Counted from the first letter of the stretch, positions 1 through 7,044 are shown. The stretch is 13,869 nt of DNA from an uncultured Eubacteriales bacterium (GCA_900556185.1 USNN01000020.1:1-13869); one strand, 5' to 3'. A program made the numbers and translations. The notes: generated by a model not told the origin, from the sequence alone.

Positions 1-8
1 TTTTCCAT
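1..8 (-). CDS. 5' end of a minus-strand gene cut by the window edge
   Basis: Reading the minus strand, ATG at 8-6 is followed by GAA and then the window ends, so only two codons (Met-Glu) and two further bases are visible. The support is the SD: AAGGAG ends nine bases upstream, a normal spacing. No product can be named. The gene is co-directional with the next gene upstream (63-1217) and could be read from the same transcript if the hairpin between them is passed. Confidence 0.45.
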
Positions 9-54
9 AAAAAATACTCCTTATAATAGCTTATTATTGCCATTTATAAGGAGT
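9..54 (-). promoter_or_regulatory. Terminator-like hairpin whose 3' arm contains the SD of the next gene
   Basis: A perfect 11-bp inverted repeat (arms 16-26 and 44-54, 17-base loop) lies between the stop codon of the acidic-protein gene and the ATG at 8. On the minus strand the 3' arm is followed after one base by six T (14-9), as in an intrinsic terminator. The same 3' arm carries the AAGGAG SD of the following gene. Folding could therefore terminate transcription or hide the ribosome site. The stem is AT-rich with only three G:C pairs and the loop is long, so it is a weak terminator at best. Confidence 0.45.
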
Positions 55-62
55 TTAATTCA

Positions 63-1217
63 TTATTCTTTTTCGCTTTCTTCGTCTTCAGCGTTATTAT
101 TATCGTAATCGGCTAGAGTTTTAATATCTTCTTTGTAATCATAATATCTTTCTTTAAAAGATTTTTTAAGGTCGTAATCAAAATAACCATAAAACCCTTT
201 TGCAGATTTATCTAATTCGTCTAAGAATAATTCTGCCATCGCATTTTTGGTCGCTCTATTTAATCTAGACAATTCTAACATATTTAATAGGTGCATATCA
301 AAATCTAGTGCGTCATATAAAAGTGAATAATCTTCGTATGGAGCATCGTCATTTAATTCATCTTCTTCACACTCTTCTTCGTCGTCTATATATTCTTCTA
401 ATTCTGCTAGTTCTTCATCCGATAAGTTTGTAACTTCGCAGTAGTCGTCATCTGGGTTATATTCTTCGTTTTCATCAACATTGCTTTTTGGAGCTAAATC
501 TTTATCTATTAAAGATGTATAATAATTAGATTTTTGGATGAAAAACTCTTGAAATTCTTCAAAACGGTCTAAATTATATTTTTTGAATATTTTTTCTAAC
601 CATTCATACGACCCAACATTTGCATATACTCTTTCGGCTGAGTAACTATCATTTTGGCTAAAATATTTTGCAGTTTTTGCATTACCATCTGCTTGTAAGT
701 TGCTTATTGCACAAATTTTTAGAAACTCCGAGAACACTAGATATTTTTCACGATCATTTAGTTTTTCCACATTAAAAATATGATTTTTTACCTTCATATT
801 AAGGTCATATACATAAGTTGCTTCTACTAGACGTTGAACAAGTTCGGTTGGTGGGCAATTAGAGTAGTCCATCATACTATTTAAATATATAACGCCAGTG
901 ACTGCGTCTACATAATCAAACAATGTTATATCCAAACTATAATCTTTAAAATCTACAAACTTTACCTTTGTTTCTGGAATATGTTGTTCTCTTGCAATTC
1001 GATTATGCAATTCCTGACATAATTCTGGCACTGCATCCGATTCGGCATTTTCCATTATTTTTAAAATAACCTGTATTGTTTCTAAATTTTTAAAATTGGT
1101 TTCTGTTTCCCCGTTATTTTTATACTCGCTTGCATCTCTAGAAAAAAATTTGTTTAGTAACCCATTGTTACAAACTGAATAGAGTGTTAAAACACGCCCC
1201 GATTTTACACTATCCAT
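63..1217 (-). CDS. Acidic soluble protein of unknown function (384 aa)
   Basis: I do not recognise a named family. The start is the ATG at 1217: a GGGGG-rich SD lies eight bases upstream, and a good promoter -10 (1244-1249) overlaps the only earlier in-frame ATG (1253), so that codon would not be transcribed. No signal peptide or membrane segment is visible. Residues 247-298 form a strongly Asp/Glu-rich stretch that also holds two cysteines. Residues about 60-200 loosely recall bacterial zincin-like proteins: HNRIAREQ (71-78), then a G-x-IY-x-N strand (108-113), then a helix, then an E-x-x-x-x-YA-like element (about 195-199). Where HExxH would be expected the sequence reads EATYV (132-136), so no metalloprotease activity is predicted. 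That resemblance is from memory and tentative. The gene appears to be transcribed alone from its own promoter, with the hairpin at 9-54 downstream. Confidence 0.85.
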   Translation of the reverse strand: MDSVKSGRVLTLYSVCNNGLLNKFFSRDASEYKNNGETETNFKNLETIQVILKIMENAESDAVPELCQELHNRIAREQHIPETKVKFVDFKDYSLDITLFDYVDAVTGVIYLNSMMDYSNCPPTELVQRLVEATYVYDLNMKVKNHIFNVEKLNDREKYLVFSEFLKICAISNLQADGNAKTAKYFSQNDSYSAERVYANVGSYEWLEKIFKKYNLDRFEEFQEFFIQKSNYYTSLIDKDLAPKSNVDENEEYNPDDDYCEVTNLSDEELAELEEYIDDEEECEEDELNDDAPYEDYSLLYDALDFDMHLLNMLELSRLNRATKNAMAELFLDELDKSAKGFYGYFDYDLKKSFKERYYDYKEDIKTLADYDNNNAEDEESEKE

Positions 1218-1243
1218 AATATATCCCCCTTTATTGTTATTAT

Positions 1244-1272
1244 AATATATCATAAATTGATGTATTCGTCAA
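1244..1272 (-). promoter_or_regulatory. Sigma-A type promoter of the acidic-protein gene
   Basis: On the minus strand, -35 TTGACG (1272-1267), a 17-base spacer and -10 TATATT (1249-1244) give five of six consensus matches in each box. Transcription would start near 1237, leaving a leader of about 20 bases that contains the G-rich SD. This placement also decides the start codon at 1217. Confidence 0.65.
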
Positions 1273-1282
1273 TATTAGGCAT

Positions 1283-1307
1283 AAAAAAAGACTGGCAAAC
1301 GCCAGCC
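1283..1307 (-). terminator. Intrinsic terminator of the four-helix membrane protein gene
   Basis: On the minus strand a CTGGC / GCCAG stem (1305-1301 with 1296-1292) and a four-base loop are followed by a run of seven T (1289-1283). It lies just after the stop codon at 1315 and before the promoter of the acidic-protein gene, separating the two transcripts. Confidence 0.85.
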
Positions 1308-1314
1308 CATTAAA

Positions 1315-1791
1315 TTATTTTGTTAATTCGTAACCGATTACAAGTGTAGATAATGCACTAACAACACCAGCAATTATTGCACCAACACCCAAACTTGCTG
1401 TGTATGCTTTGTAGATAGTTTCTACGCCTTCTGCAAATACAACAAAGTTAGGCATTAAGAAGAATAATACTGTGCCAGCAAGGCTTAACACTGCACCGAT
1501 TAATTTTAAAAGTTTGCTCTTAGAAACTGCAAGAACTGCACCAACAAGTGGAAGCAATACTGTAAGTAAACCTAAAAAGCTAAACCCTAAAATTTGAGTT
1601 GAAGTTGAACCAACTTTTTCGCTATAGCCAAAAATTGTTTCAAAACCTGTGTAGGTAATTTCACTTCCTAGCAATTTGCCTGTATATTTAACAGTTACTA
1701 AAAACATCATTGCAACTGCAACAACAGCAAGTAATACTGGAACAAAAACCAACCAATTAGGCATTTTAGCAGATTTTCTTTTCTTTGCCAT
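1315..1791 (-). CDS. Small four-helix integral membrane protein (158 aa), function unknown
   Basis: The start ATG is preceded by a near-perfect AGGAGGAG SD (1802-1795). The N-terminus is short and very basic (MAKKRKSAK), followed by four hydrophobic segments at about residues 13-33, 67-89, 94-120 and 131-154. A cytoplasmic N-terminus is predicted by the positive-inside rule. The loop between helices 1 and 2 (about 34-66) is rich in Gly, Thr and Ser and is predicted to be extracytoplasmic; it has no cysteines or catalytic motif. I recognise no family and assign no function. The gene has its own strong terminator (1283-1307) and a candidate promoter (1821-1849). Readthrough from the hydrolase gene upstream is also possible because no terminator is visible in the 71-base gap. 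Confidence 0.8.
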   Translation of the reverse strand: MAKKRKSAKMPNWLVFVPVLLAVVAVAMMFLVTVKYTGKLLGSEITYTGFETIFGYSEKVGSTSTQILGFSFLGLLTVLLPLVGAVLAVSKSKLLKLIGAVLSLAGTVLFFLMPNFVVFAEGVETIYKAYTASLGVGAIIAGVVSALSTLVIGYELTK

Positions 1792-1820
1792 AATCTCCTC
1801 CTAAATTATTTTATACTTAT

Positions 1821-1849
1821 ATTTTAGCGTAAATAAACAATTAAGGCAA
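1821..1849 (-). promoter_or_regulatory. Candidate promoter of the four-helix membrane protein gene
   Basis: On the minus strand, -35 TTGCCT (1849-1844), a 17-base spacer and -10 TAAAAT (1826-1821) lie in the gap between the hydrolase gene and this gene. Start-site spacing to the AGGAGGAG SD is reasonable. The region is AT-rich, so chance matches are common. Confidence 0.45.
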
Positions 1850-1862
1850 ATAAAATATTGAA

Positions 1863-3053
1863 CTATGCAACCCATTTTTGTGGAATTGTTCTATTTTGTT
1901 TAAACCAATCGGTATCTTTTAGTTTTTTACTATTATTACTAAAGTATAAATTTGTTTCAAGGTCTGCACCATTTGATGCCACTATTATATTTCCATTAAA
2001 TGATGTAAACTCGCCTTTATTGTAATCTACGCATAAACTAGTTACAAATACATTGTCGGTGTATAGCGAAACCCTATCTATAAATTGTTGTGTTGGGAAA
2101 GTATTTTCATTTTTTGTAGTATATTCAGTGCTACCAGCACATGCACACACGCAAACAACTTTAGGTTTAACAACGCTTAATAAACTATCTGATGACGAAG
2201 TTTTAGAGCCGTGATGCCCCGCTTTGTATAATTCAACTTCTGGCAAACTATTTAAACTAACCAAACTCTTTTCGCCATCTGCTTCCAAGTCTCCTGTAAA
2301 CAGGTAATGTTTTTCACTTACACCTGTGGTTTGATTTATCATACAGCAAACGGAGTAGTTGTTTTCAGTTGTTGCTTTTGCTCTATAATATTTTTGGTCT
2401 AATATTTCCAGTTCTACCGATGCACTAAGGTTATATGTTTTACTTGCCCCATCTTCATTATTTATACATTGAAGAGCATCATATACTTTTGTGTTTTTAT
2501 CTGGGTTGTTTTTAGTTTCAGCCAACTCCCTATTAAAGTTAGCATAAAGAGTTGATGTAGCTTTTTGATTGGTGCCTGCAAACTTAATTACTGTTTGAAC
2601 ATTTAGTTTATCAAATAAACTATCTGTATTTGCCCCAGTTGCAAAACCTGCATAGTGGTCTTGGTGAGCGTGGGTTACTATAACATACTCTAGTATTCCA
2701 TCGGTTATATATTGACTAATGTAATTATAAATTGGTGTTACGCTATCTGCTCTACTACCAGCATCAATCAATATTTCTGTGTCGCCAACCTTAATAAATG
2801 TGCAATCTCCAGTATACTTATTCCCCAGTTCCAAAAAGTGAATGGATAACTCTTGGCTTTTAATTGTTTCTACATTAATATCGCCCGAATTATAAGTAGA
2901 CTTAGAAACGACTTCGGTTTCTGGAATAATATATGTATCATCTGGTGCAAAATAAATTTTACCGAATACGCCTGCGAATGTGCCTATAATAAAGCACACT
3001 ACCGATAGAAAAATTGCAAGACCCTTATTTATTTGTTTTCTTCGCCTAGCCAT
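1863..3053 (-). CDS. Membrane-anchored ComEC-like metallo-beta-lactamase-fold hydrolase (396 aa)
   Basis: After a basic N-terminus, one hydrophobic segment (residues about 10-33) acts as an uncleaved anchor or signal, placing the rest outside the cytoplasm. Residues about 70-360 match the metallo-beta-lactamase fold as found alone in ComEC/Rec2-like proteins: a beta-strand pair ending in LIDAGS (95-100), metal-binding THAHQDH (127-133), TGDL (253-256) and GHHGSKTSSS (279-288). Metal ligands of the H-x-H-x-DH, D and HHGS motifs are all present, so an active hydrolase of phosphodiester or related substrates is plausible; the substrate is unknown. The ComEC channel portion is absent. Where many ComEC-type proteins have a HP pair after the HHGS strand, this one reads NTFPTQQ (residues about 317-323). 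The start ATG overlaps the stop of the upstream gene by eight bases with a GGGGGTGG SD inside that gene, so the two are probably translationally coupled. Confidence 0.85.
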   Translation of the reverse strand: MARRRKQINKGLAIFLSVVCFIIGTFAGVFGKIYFAPDDTYIIPETEVVSKSTYNSGDINVETIKSQELSIHFLELGNKYTGDCTFIKVGDTEILIDAGSRADSVTPIYNYISQYITDGILEYVIVTHAHQDHYAGFATGANTDSLFDKLNVQTVIKFAGTNQKATSTLYANFNRELAETKNNPDKNTKVYDALQCINNEDGASKTYNLSASVELEILDQKYYRAKATTENNYSVCCMINQTTGVSEKHYLFTGDLEADGEKSLVSLNSLPEVELYKAGHHGSKTSSSDSLLSVVKPKVVCVCACAGSTEYTTKNENTFPTQQFIDRVSLYTDNVFVTSLCVDYNKGEFTSFNGNIIVASNGADLETNLYFSNNSKKLKDTDWFKQNRTIPQKWVA

Positions 3054-3639
3054 CTATTTCCACCCCCGTAACAACAACTGTTCTTATAAGTTTTACGTTT
3101 TTATAAGAAAAGTGTGTGGTTGAATATTCTATATAATATACGCCTGCCACATTTAAGTCTATTTTTGAAACTTCTACTACATCGTGTGAAATATCTTCTC
3201 GGTACAATATTCTTGTTTTTATTGCTTTATTTTTGTTAATACCGAAAAATTTAAGGCTTGCACCTTCATCTTCTAGTTTAACCGAATTAGATACTTCTGT
3301 TATGGTTACAGGTGTATCGTCGCCACTTAAGGCTTTTGTATTTTCTAGTTTTTCTTTAACTTGCGTTAAGTCTATAAACACATAATCCTTTTCTTCAGAC
3401 ACAACTCCGTTTACATAAAAATTATTCATAACAAATGAACTTGTAAATTTTTGCAATAAAAATCCAGTAGCCACACCAATTACTAAAGTTATGGCTACTA
3501 TTAGAAGTATTGTAGAATTTTTTATTTTGGTTTTTATTTTTCTTTTTTGTCTTTTGCTTAACACATCAGTGTCTACGCTTTTTGTTTCTTGCTGTTTTTT
3601 TACAGCACGTGATTTATTATAACTATCCCAGCCTGACAT
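3046..3639 (-). CDS. Single-pass membrane protein with extracytoplasmic Ig-like domain (197 aa)
   Basis: The first 40 residues are very basic and cytoplasmic (several KR/RK pairs at 29-40). One transmembrane helix follows at about 43-63, then an extracytoplasmic region. The C-terminal part (about 105-192) ends with the pattern D-L-N-x-A-G-x-Y-Y-I-E-Y followed by R-T-V-V-V (161-190), typical of the small bacterial Ig-like repeats of surface proteins (DUF5011/HYR type). No enzyme motif is visible. The start is supported by an AAGGAGG SD seven bases upstream. The gene is first in a two-gene unit with the membrane-anchored hydrolase at 1863-3053, which has the same topology. A scaffold or partner role at the cell surface is inferred from this pairing only. 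Confidence 0.75.
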   Translation of the reverse strand: MSGWDSYNKSRAVKKQQETKSVDTDVLSKRQKRKIKTKIKNSTILLIVAITLVIGVATGFLLQKFTSSFVMNNFYVNGVVSEEKDYVFIDLTQVKEKLENTKALSGDDTPVTITEVSNSVKLEDEGASLKFFGINKNKAIKTRILYREDISHDVVEVSKIDLNVAGVYYIEYSTTHFSYKNVKLIRTVVVTGVEIDG

Positions 3640-3658
3640 AATTCCTCCTTGTGGTAAA

Positions 3659-3686
3659 ATTATATCAAAACTAAGCCCACTCGCAA
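3659..3686 (-). promoter_or_regulatory. Candidate promoter of the Ig-like / hydrolase gene pair
   Basis: On the minus strand, -35 TTGCGA (3686-3681), a 16-base spacer and a perfect -10 TATAAT (3664-3659) lie between the thiolase gene and the Ig-like gene. The leader would be short and contain AAGGAGG. No intrinsic terminator is visible upstream of it, so some readthrough from the thiolase operon is possible. Confidence 0.55.
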
Positions 3687-3693
3687 AACAAAA

Positions 3694-4539
3694 TTAATTA
3701 TTTTTGTCAAATTTCTCCAAAAAACTATGTCTTACGCCATCGGTTTTATATTCAACTATTGTATCTAGTTGAACATTATGTGTGCTTTGGAATATATGGT
3801 CTTCTAGTTCTGGAATTTCTTTAGATAGTTTTTCAATTAACCTTTTGGTGTTTAACCTGCTAGACACAGTGTGTTCTTCTTGACCAGAGGTCGCTTCGGT
3901 TAACCTGCACGCACATTGAATAAATTCTAGTTTATTTGCTTTAACCCATCTTATTATATCTCTTTCTAAAATGCAATAAAGTGGTCTTATTAGTTCCATA
4001 CCTTCAAAGTTTGTGCTTTTAATTCGTGGTAACATTCCTTGAATTTGACCGCTATATAGTATGCTCATTAAAGTGGTTTCAATAACGTCTGACTTGTGGT
4101 GCCCTAAAGCAATCTTATTGCAACCAAGTTCCTTGGCTTTATTGTATAAAAAGCCCCTTCTCATTCTTGCGCACAAATAGCATGGGTTTTTCTCGGTTCT
4201 TGCAGTAACTTCAAATATATCCGAATTAAAAAATTGAATAGGAATATTTAATAGTTTTGCGTTGTCTTCTATCTTTTTGCGATTTGCTTCGTTATAGCCT
4301 GGGTCCATAGACATATACACAAGTTCAAATGGCACATCGCTTATTTTTTGGAGTTGTTCTAGTAGTTTTGCAAGTAGCATACTATCTTTGCCACCCGATA
4401 TGCAAACAGCAATTTTATCGCCCGCTTGTATTAAATTATATCTTTTTATTGCCACAATAAAAGGTGACCATATATCTTTTCTATATGTTGTTAAAATGCT
4501 TCGTTCTATTTCCTGATATCTTTCTAATTGTCTTGCCAT
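3694..4539 (-). CDS. ttcA: TtcA-family tRNA 2-thiocytidine synthetase (281 aa)
   Basis: This is a PP-loop ATPase of the TtcA/TtuA group, which adenylates and thiolates a tRNA base; TtcA makes 2-thiocytidine at position 32 in the anticodon loop. The ATP-binding PP-loop SGGKDS is at 48-53. The cysteine pair P-C-Y-L-C (120, 123) and a downstream C-A-C (209, 211) supply the three cysteines that hold the [4Fe-4S] cluster in this family. GHHKSD (146-151) is the family's second nucleotide-site motif. Length is normal and nothing is missing. The start codon shares a base with the stop of the upstream gene (TAATG), indicating translational coupling to the HEPN-like protein. The exact modified base (C32 versus another position) cannot be told from the sequence. 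The plain TtcA reading is favoured over TtuA because the N- and C-terminal zinc-finger cysteine sets of TtuA are not present. Confidence 0.88.
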   Translation of the reverse strand: MARQLERYQEIERSILTTYRKDIWSPFIVAIKRYNLIQAGDKIAVCISGGKDSMLLAKLLEQLQKISDVPFELVYMSMDPGYNEANRKKIEDNAKLLNIPIQFFNSDIFEVTARTEKNPCYLCARMRRGFLYNKAKELGCNKIALGHHKSDVIETTLMSILYSGQIQGMLPRIKSTNFEGMELIRPLYCILERDIIRWVKANKLEFIQCACRLTEATSGQEEHTVSSRLNTKRLIEKLSKEIPELEDHIFQSTHNVQLDTIVEYKTDGVRHSFLEKFDKNN

Positions 4540-5003
4540 TATTTTACAACCTTTTTAATTTTTTCGTAGTCATTCATAAATGACTGTTTGTATATCTCAA
4601 TTTTTTTGTTTAGTGTCACTAGTGTAGCATAATACGCTTTTAATGCGTCTACTTCTTCATCTATTAAAGCCTTATCATCTTTTGAGTATATAAACAACTT
4701 AAAATATTCATGCACAAAATAGTTTCGTTTTTCTAGCGCTTGCTTTAATTCATCTGCCTCTGACTTTGAAAAACATCTCGTTGCACAAACTATATGTATC
4801 CTTTCGCCAAGGGTCATACTCTCCATTTTTTCACGCAAATATTCGGCAGAGTCCTCAGCAATTTTCAAGTCATGCAGAGTCATATCTCTGTTGCGGTTAT
4901 ATTCCCCCACAATTTCACTATACTTAACCACTTCTTCTAGGTTTAACTCTATTATTTGTGTCTTTTCTATAATCTTTCCAATAATATAATATATTCTATC
5001 CAT
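4539..5003 (-). CDS. Small helical protein with HEPN-type R-x4-H motif (154 aa)
   Basis: The protein is almost entirely predicted alpha-helix with no membrane segment. The stretch LKQALEKRNYFVHEYFK contains R93-N-Y-F-V-H98, matching the R-x4-6-H signature of HEPN-fold ribonucleases, including the Asn often found after the Arg. The helices before and after fit a four-helix HEPN bundle. No MNT nucleotidyltransferase antitoxin gene is adjacent, so a classical HEPN/MNT toxin pair is not indicated. The gene sits between an ABC-F gene and ttcA. Its ATG lies two bases after the ABC-F stop with an AAGGA SD inside the ABC-F reading frame, and its own stop overlaps the ttcA start (TAATG). An RNA-directed role alongside its neighbours is inferred from motif plus context. 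It could also be a non-catalytic HEPN relative. Confidence 0.7.
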   Translation of the reverse strand: MDRIYYIIGKIIEKTQIIELNLEEVVKYSEIVGEYNRNRDMTLHDLKIAEDSAEYLREKMESMTLGERIHIVCATRCFSKSEADELKQALEKRNYFVHEYFKLFIYSKDDKALIDEEVDALKAYYATLVTLNKKIEIYKQSFMNDYEKIKKVVK

Positions 5004-5005
5004 AC

Positions 5006-6901
5006 CTATTCCTTAACTAATATCCATTCTTCCATTAATTTTTCCAATTCGGTTTCGTTTGTTTTAATTTTTTGCTCTAGTTCCATAAGTAGTTCTGCAT
5101 TACTGCAATTTTCTGGGCTATAATATTGGTATTTTAATTCTTTTATAATGTTTTCGTGTTTTTCAATATCTCTTTCTAGTTTTGCAATTAACTTTGCTTT
5201 TTCTTTATTTTGCTTATATTCGTTTGGCTTATTTTGTTTTGCTGGTTTTTCTGGAGCCATTGCAAAATCTAGCGTTATTGGTTTATCTGCTTTAATCTTT
5301 TTCTCTATATACTCGCTATAGGTGGTATCTTTAAAATAAGTAACTTGATTTGGCTTTAACTCTATAATACCCGTTGCTAATTGGTTTATAAAATACCTAT
5401 CATGCGAAACGCAAATAAGTGTGCCATCGTATGCTTTTAAAATATTTTCAAGTGCAATTTTGCCAGCAATGTCCATATGGTTTGTTGGTTCATCCAATAT
5501 AAGTAGGTTTGGCTTTCTAGAAAATATTTTAGCAAGTTCTAACCGTACTCGTTCTCCACCAGACAGAACCGGTATTTCTTTAAACACATCTTCACCTGTA
5601 AACAAAAATGCACCTAAGATTGTTCGTGCTTGTTCTGTTGATAAATCACTAAATTCAGATAAGTAACTATCTAAAATTGTTTCGTTTTTAACGCTTGTTG
5701 TTATTGTTTGTTGGTCAAAATAACCAATATTCACATTCATTCCTATTTTAATTTTGCCTGCAATTGGTGGAATAAACCCCATAACAGTTTTTAATATGGT
5801 AGATTTTCCGAGCCCATTGCCACCAACAATAAACACCTTATCGCCTTTATAAAGGTTCGCCGATAATTCGCCAAGACTAACGCCATTATAGCCATACTTT
5901 AATTTTTCAAACCGTATAACTTCTAGCCCACTTGGTGTGTCTACTTTTAACTTAAAGTGGAATGCACTTGTATCTTCTTTTGTAGGTGCTTCTACCTTTT
6001 CCATTCTTTCTATTGCTTTAATTTTAGATTGTGCCATACTTGCTTTTGTGGCTTTATATCTAAATCTATCTACTAAGGTATTTAGCCTTTTCACTTCGTT
6101 TGTATATCTATCATACTCGGCTTGCTGTGCTTCTCGTTGTTTCTTCTTGGTTTCTAAAAACGCAGAATAGTTACCAATATATTTTGTTGCCGTTTTATTC
6201 TCTATTTCGTATACAATTTTTGCGACTCTATCCAAAAACGCTCGGTCGTGCGAAACAACTACCACAGCCTTCTTATAAGCAATTAAATAGTCTTCTAGCC
6301 ACTTGATTGCATCTAGGTCTAGGTGGTTAGTTGGTTCGTCTAAAATTAATACATCTGGAGTTGAAAATAGTAGTTTAATTAGTGCAATTCTTGTTTTTTG
6401 ACCACCCGAAAACTCACTTATTTTTTTAGTTTCATCTTCTTTAGAAAAACCAAACTTTTTGTATGCTTCGTTATATTGTTTTAGGTATGTATAACCACCC
6501 ATAATATCATAGTTATGCTCGGCTGTAACATAGTCATCAAAAGTCTTTTCGGTTGGGTCTTCTTCTAATTTTTTTTGCAATAATTCTAGTTTTTCTTTTT
6601 GTTTTAAAATTGGCTTGAATATTTTATTTATTTCGTCTTGCAAGGTTGTTGTTTCGTCGTTAAAAGATATTTGCTTTAACTCGCCAATTGTTGGCTTGCC
6701 TATTATTTTTATTTTTTCTTCTTTTGACTCGCTAGAATCAGGCTCAATTTCGCCCATAATTAATCTAAGCAAAGTAGACTTACCACAGCCATTTCTTCCA
6801 ATTACTGCGATTTTTTCACCATCATTTATTTCAAAATTAATGTTTTCTAATATTTCTTTGTTGCCTAAGGTTACATTGGCGTTTTGTATAATTATTTTCA
6901 T
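5006..6901 (-). CDS. ABC-F family ATPase, ribosome-associated translation factor (631 aa)
   Basis: Two complete ATP-binding cassettes are present with no transmembrane domain, which defines ABC-F. Cassette 1 has Walker A GRNGCGKST (35-43), signature FSGGQ (164-168) and Walker B LILDEPTNHLD (185-195). Cassette 2 has GGNGLGKST (360-368), LSGGE (446-450) and LILDEPTNHMD (467-477). The charged helical linker (about 235-315) is the P-site tRNA interaction motif. A Lys/Glu-rich C-terminal extension (about 550-631) is a predicted coiled coil as in YdiF/Uup-type members. ABC-F proteins bind the ribosomal E site and rescue stalled or drug-bound ribosomes; housekeeping and resistance members cannot be separated here. 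The start at 6901 is chosen because MKIIIQNANVTLG is where family members begin. The frame is open upstream to 7018, but those residues are unlike the family. The chosen ATG has no clear SD. It leads the three-gene unit with the HEPN-like gene and ttcA. Confidence 0.93.
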   Translation of the reverse strand: MKIIIQNANVTLGNKEILENINFEINDGEKIAVIGRNGCGKSTLLRLIMGEIEPDSSESKEEKIKIIGKPTIGELKQISFNDETTTLQDEINKIFKPILKQKEKLELLQKKLEEDPTEKTFDDYVTAEHNYDIMGGYTYLKQYNEAYKKFGFSKEDETKKISEFSGGQKTRIALIKLLFSTPDVLILDEPTNHLDLDAIKWLEDYLIAYKKAVVVVSHDRAFLDRVAKIVYEIENKTATKYIGNYSAFLETKKKQREAQQAEYDRYTNEVKRLNTLVDRFRYKATKASMAQSKIKAIERMEKVEAPTKEDTSAFHFKLKVDTPSGLEVIRFEKLKYGYNGVSLGELSANLYKGDKVFIVGGNGLGKSTILKTVMGFIPPIAGKIKIGMNVNIGYFDQQTITTSVKNETILDSYLSEFSDLSTEQARTILGAFLFTGEDVFKEIPVLSGGERVRLELAKIFSRKPNLLILDEPTNHMDIAGKIALENILKAYDGTLICVSHDRYFINQLATGIIELKPNQVTYFKDTTYSEYIEKKIKADKPITLDFAMAPEKPAKQNKPNEYKQNKEKAKLIAKLERDIEKHENIIKELKYQYYSPENCSNAELLMELEQKIKTNETELEKLMEEWILVKE

Positions 6902-6941
6902 AGCATAAGTATATAATATGTTGCCCGCTAAATCTAGTTTT

Positions 6942-6971
6942 TTTATAAATATTTTTATACTAAATTGACAA
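6942..6971 (-). promoter_or_regulatory. Candidate promoter of the ABC-F operon
   Basis: On the minus strand, -35 TTGTCA (6971-6966), an 18-base spacer and -10 TATAAA (6947-6942) would start transcription near 6935. This leaves a leader of roughly 34 bases with no recognisable SD, no uORF and no strong hairpin. The divergent gene's promoter lies in the same 143-base intergenic region (6902-7044). Confidence 0.45.
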
Positions 6972-7008
6972 TTCTCACTTTTTTTCGTTAAAAAACAATT
7001 AAATAATT

Positions 7009-7038
7009 TTATCATCAAATTTTTTAGTTAGATATAAT
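7009..7038 (+). promoter_or_regulatory. Candidate promoter of the six-helix membrane protein, leaderless arrangement
   Basis: A perfect -10 TATAAT (7033-7038) lies only six bases before the ATG at 7045, with a weak -35 TTATCA (7009-7014) at 18-base spacing. If used, transcription would begin at or next to the start codon. This agrees with the absence of an SD before that ATG. Confidence 0.5.
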
Positions 7039-7044
7039 AATAGT

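Noticed and set aside
9..43. Small minus-strand ORF beginning at an ATG at 43-41
   Set aside because: It has no SD, is out of frame with the gene starting at 8 and lies inside the hairpin. It is more simply loop sequence.
6979..6995. T7-CGTT-A6 inverted repeat in the divergent intergenic region as a terminator or operator
   Set aside because: The stem is purely A:T, would be unstable and is expected by chance in DNA this AT-rich. No gene ends nearby that needs a terminator.
6902..7018. In-frame upstream extension of the ABC-F gene starting at an ATG at 7018
   Set aside because: It would add 39 residues unlike any ABC-F N-terminus, has no SD, runs through the promoter of the divergent gene and lies upstream of the best promoter for this strand. 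The start at 6901 fits the family.
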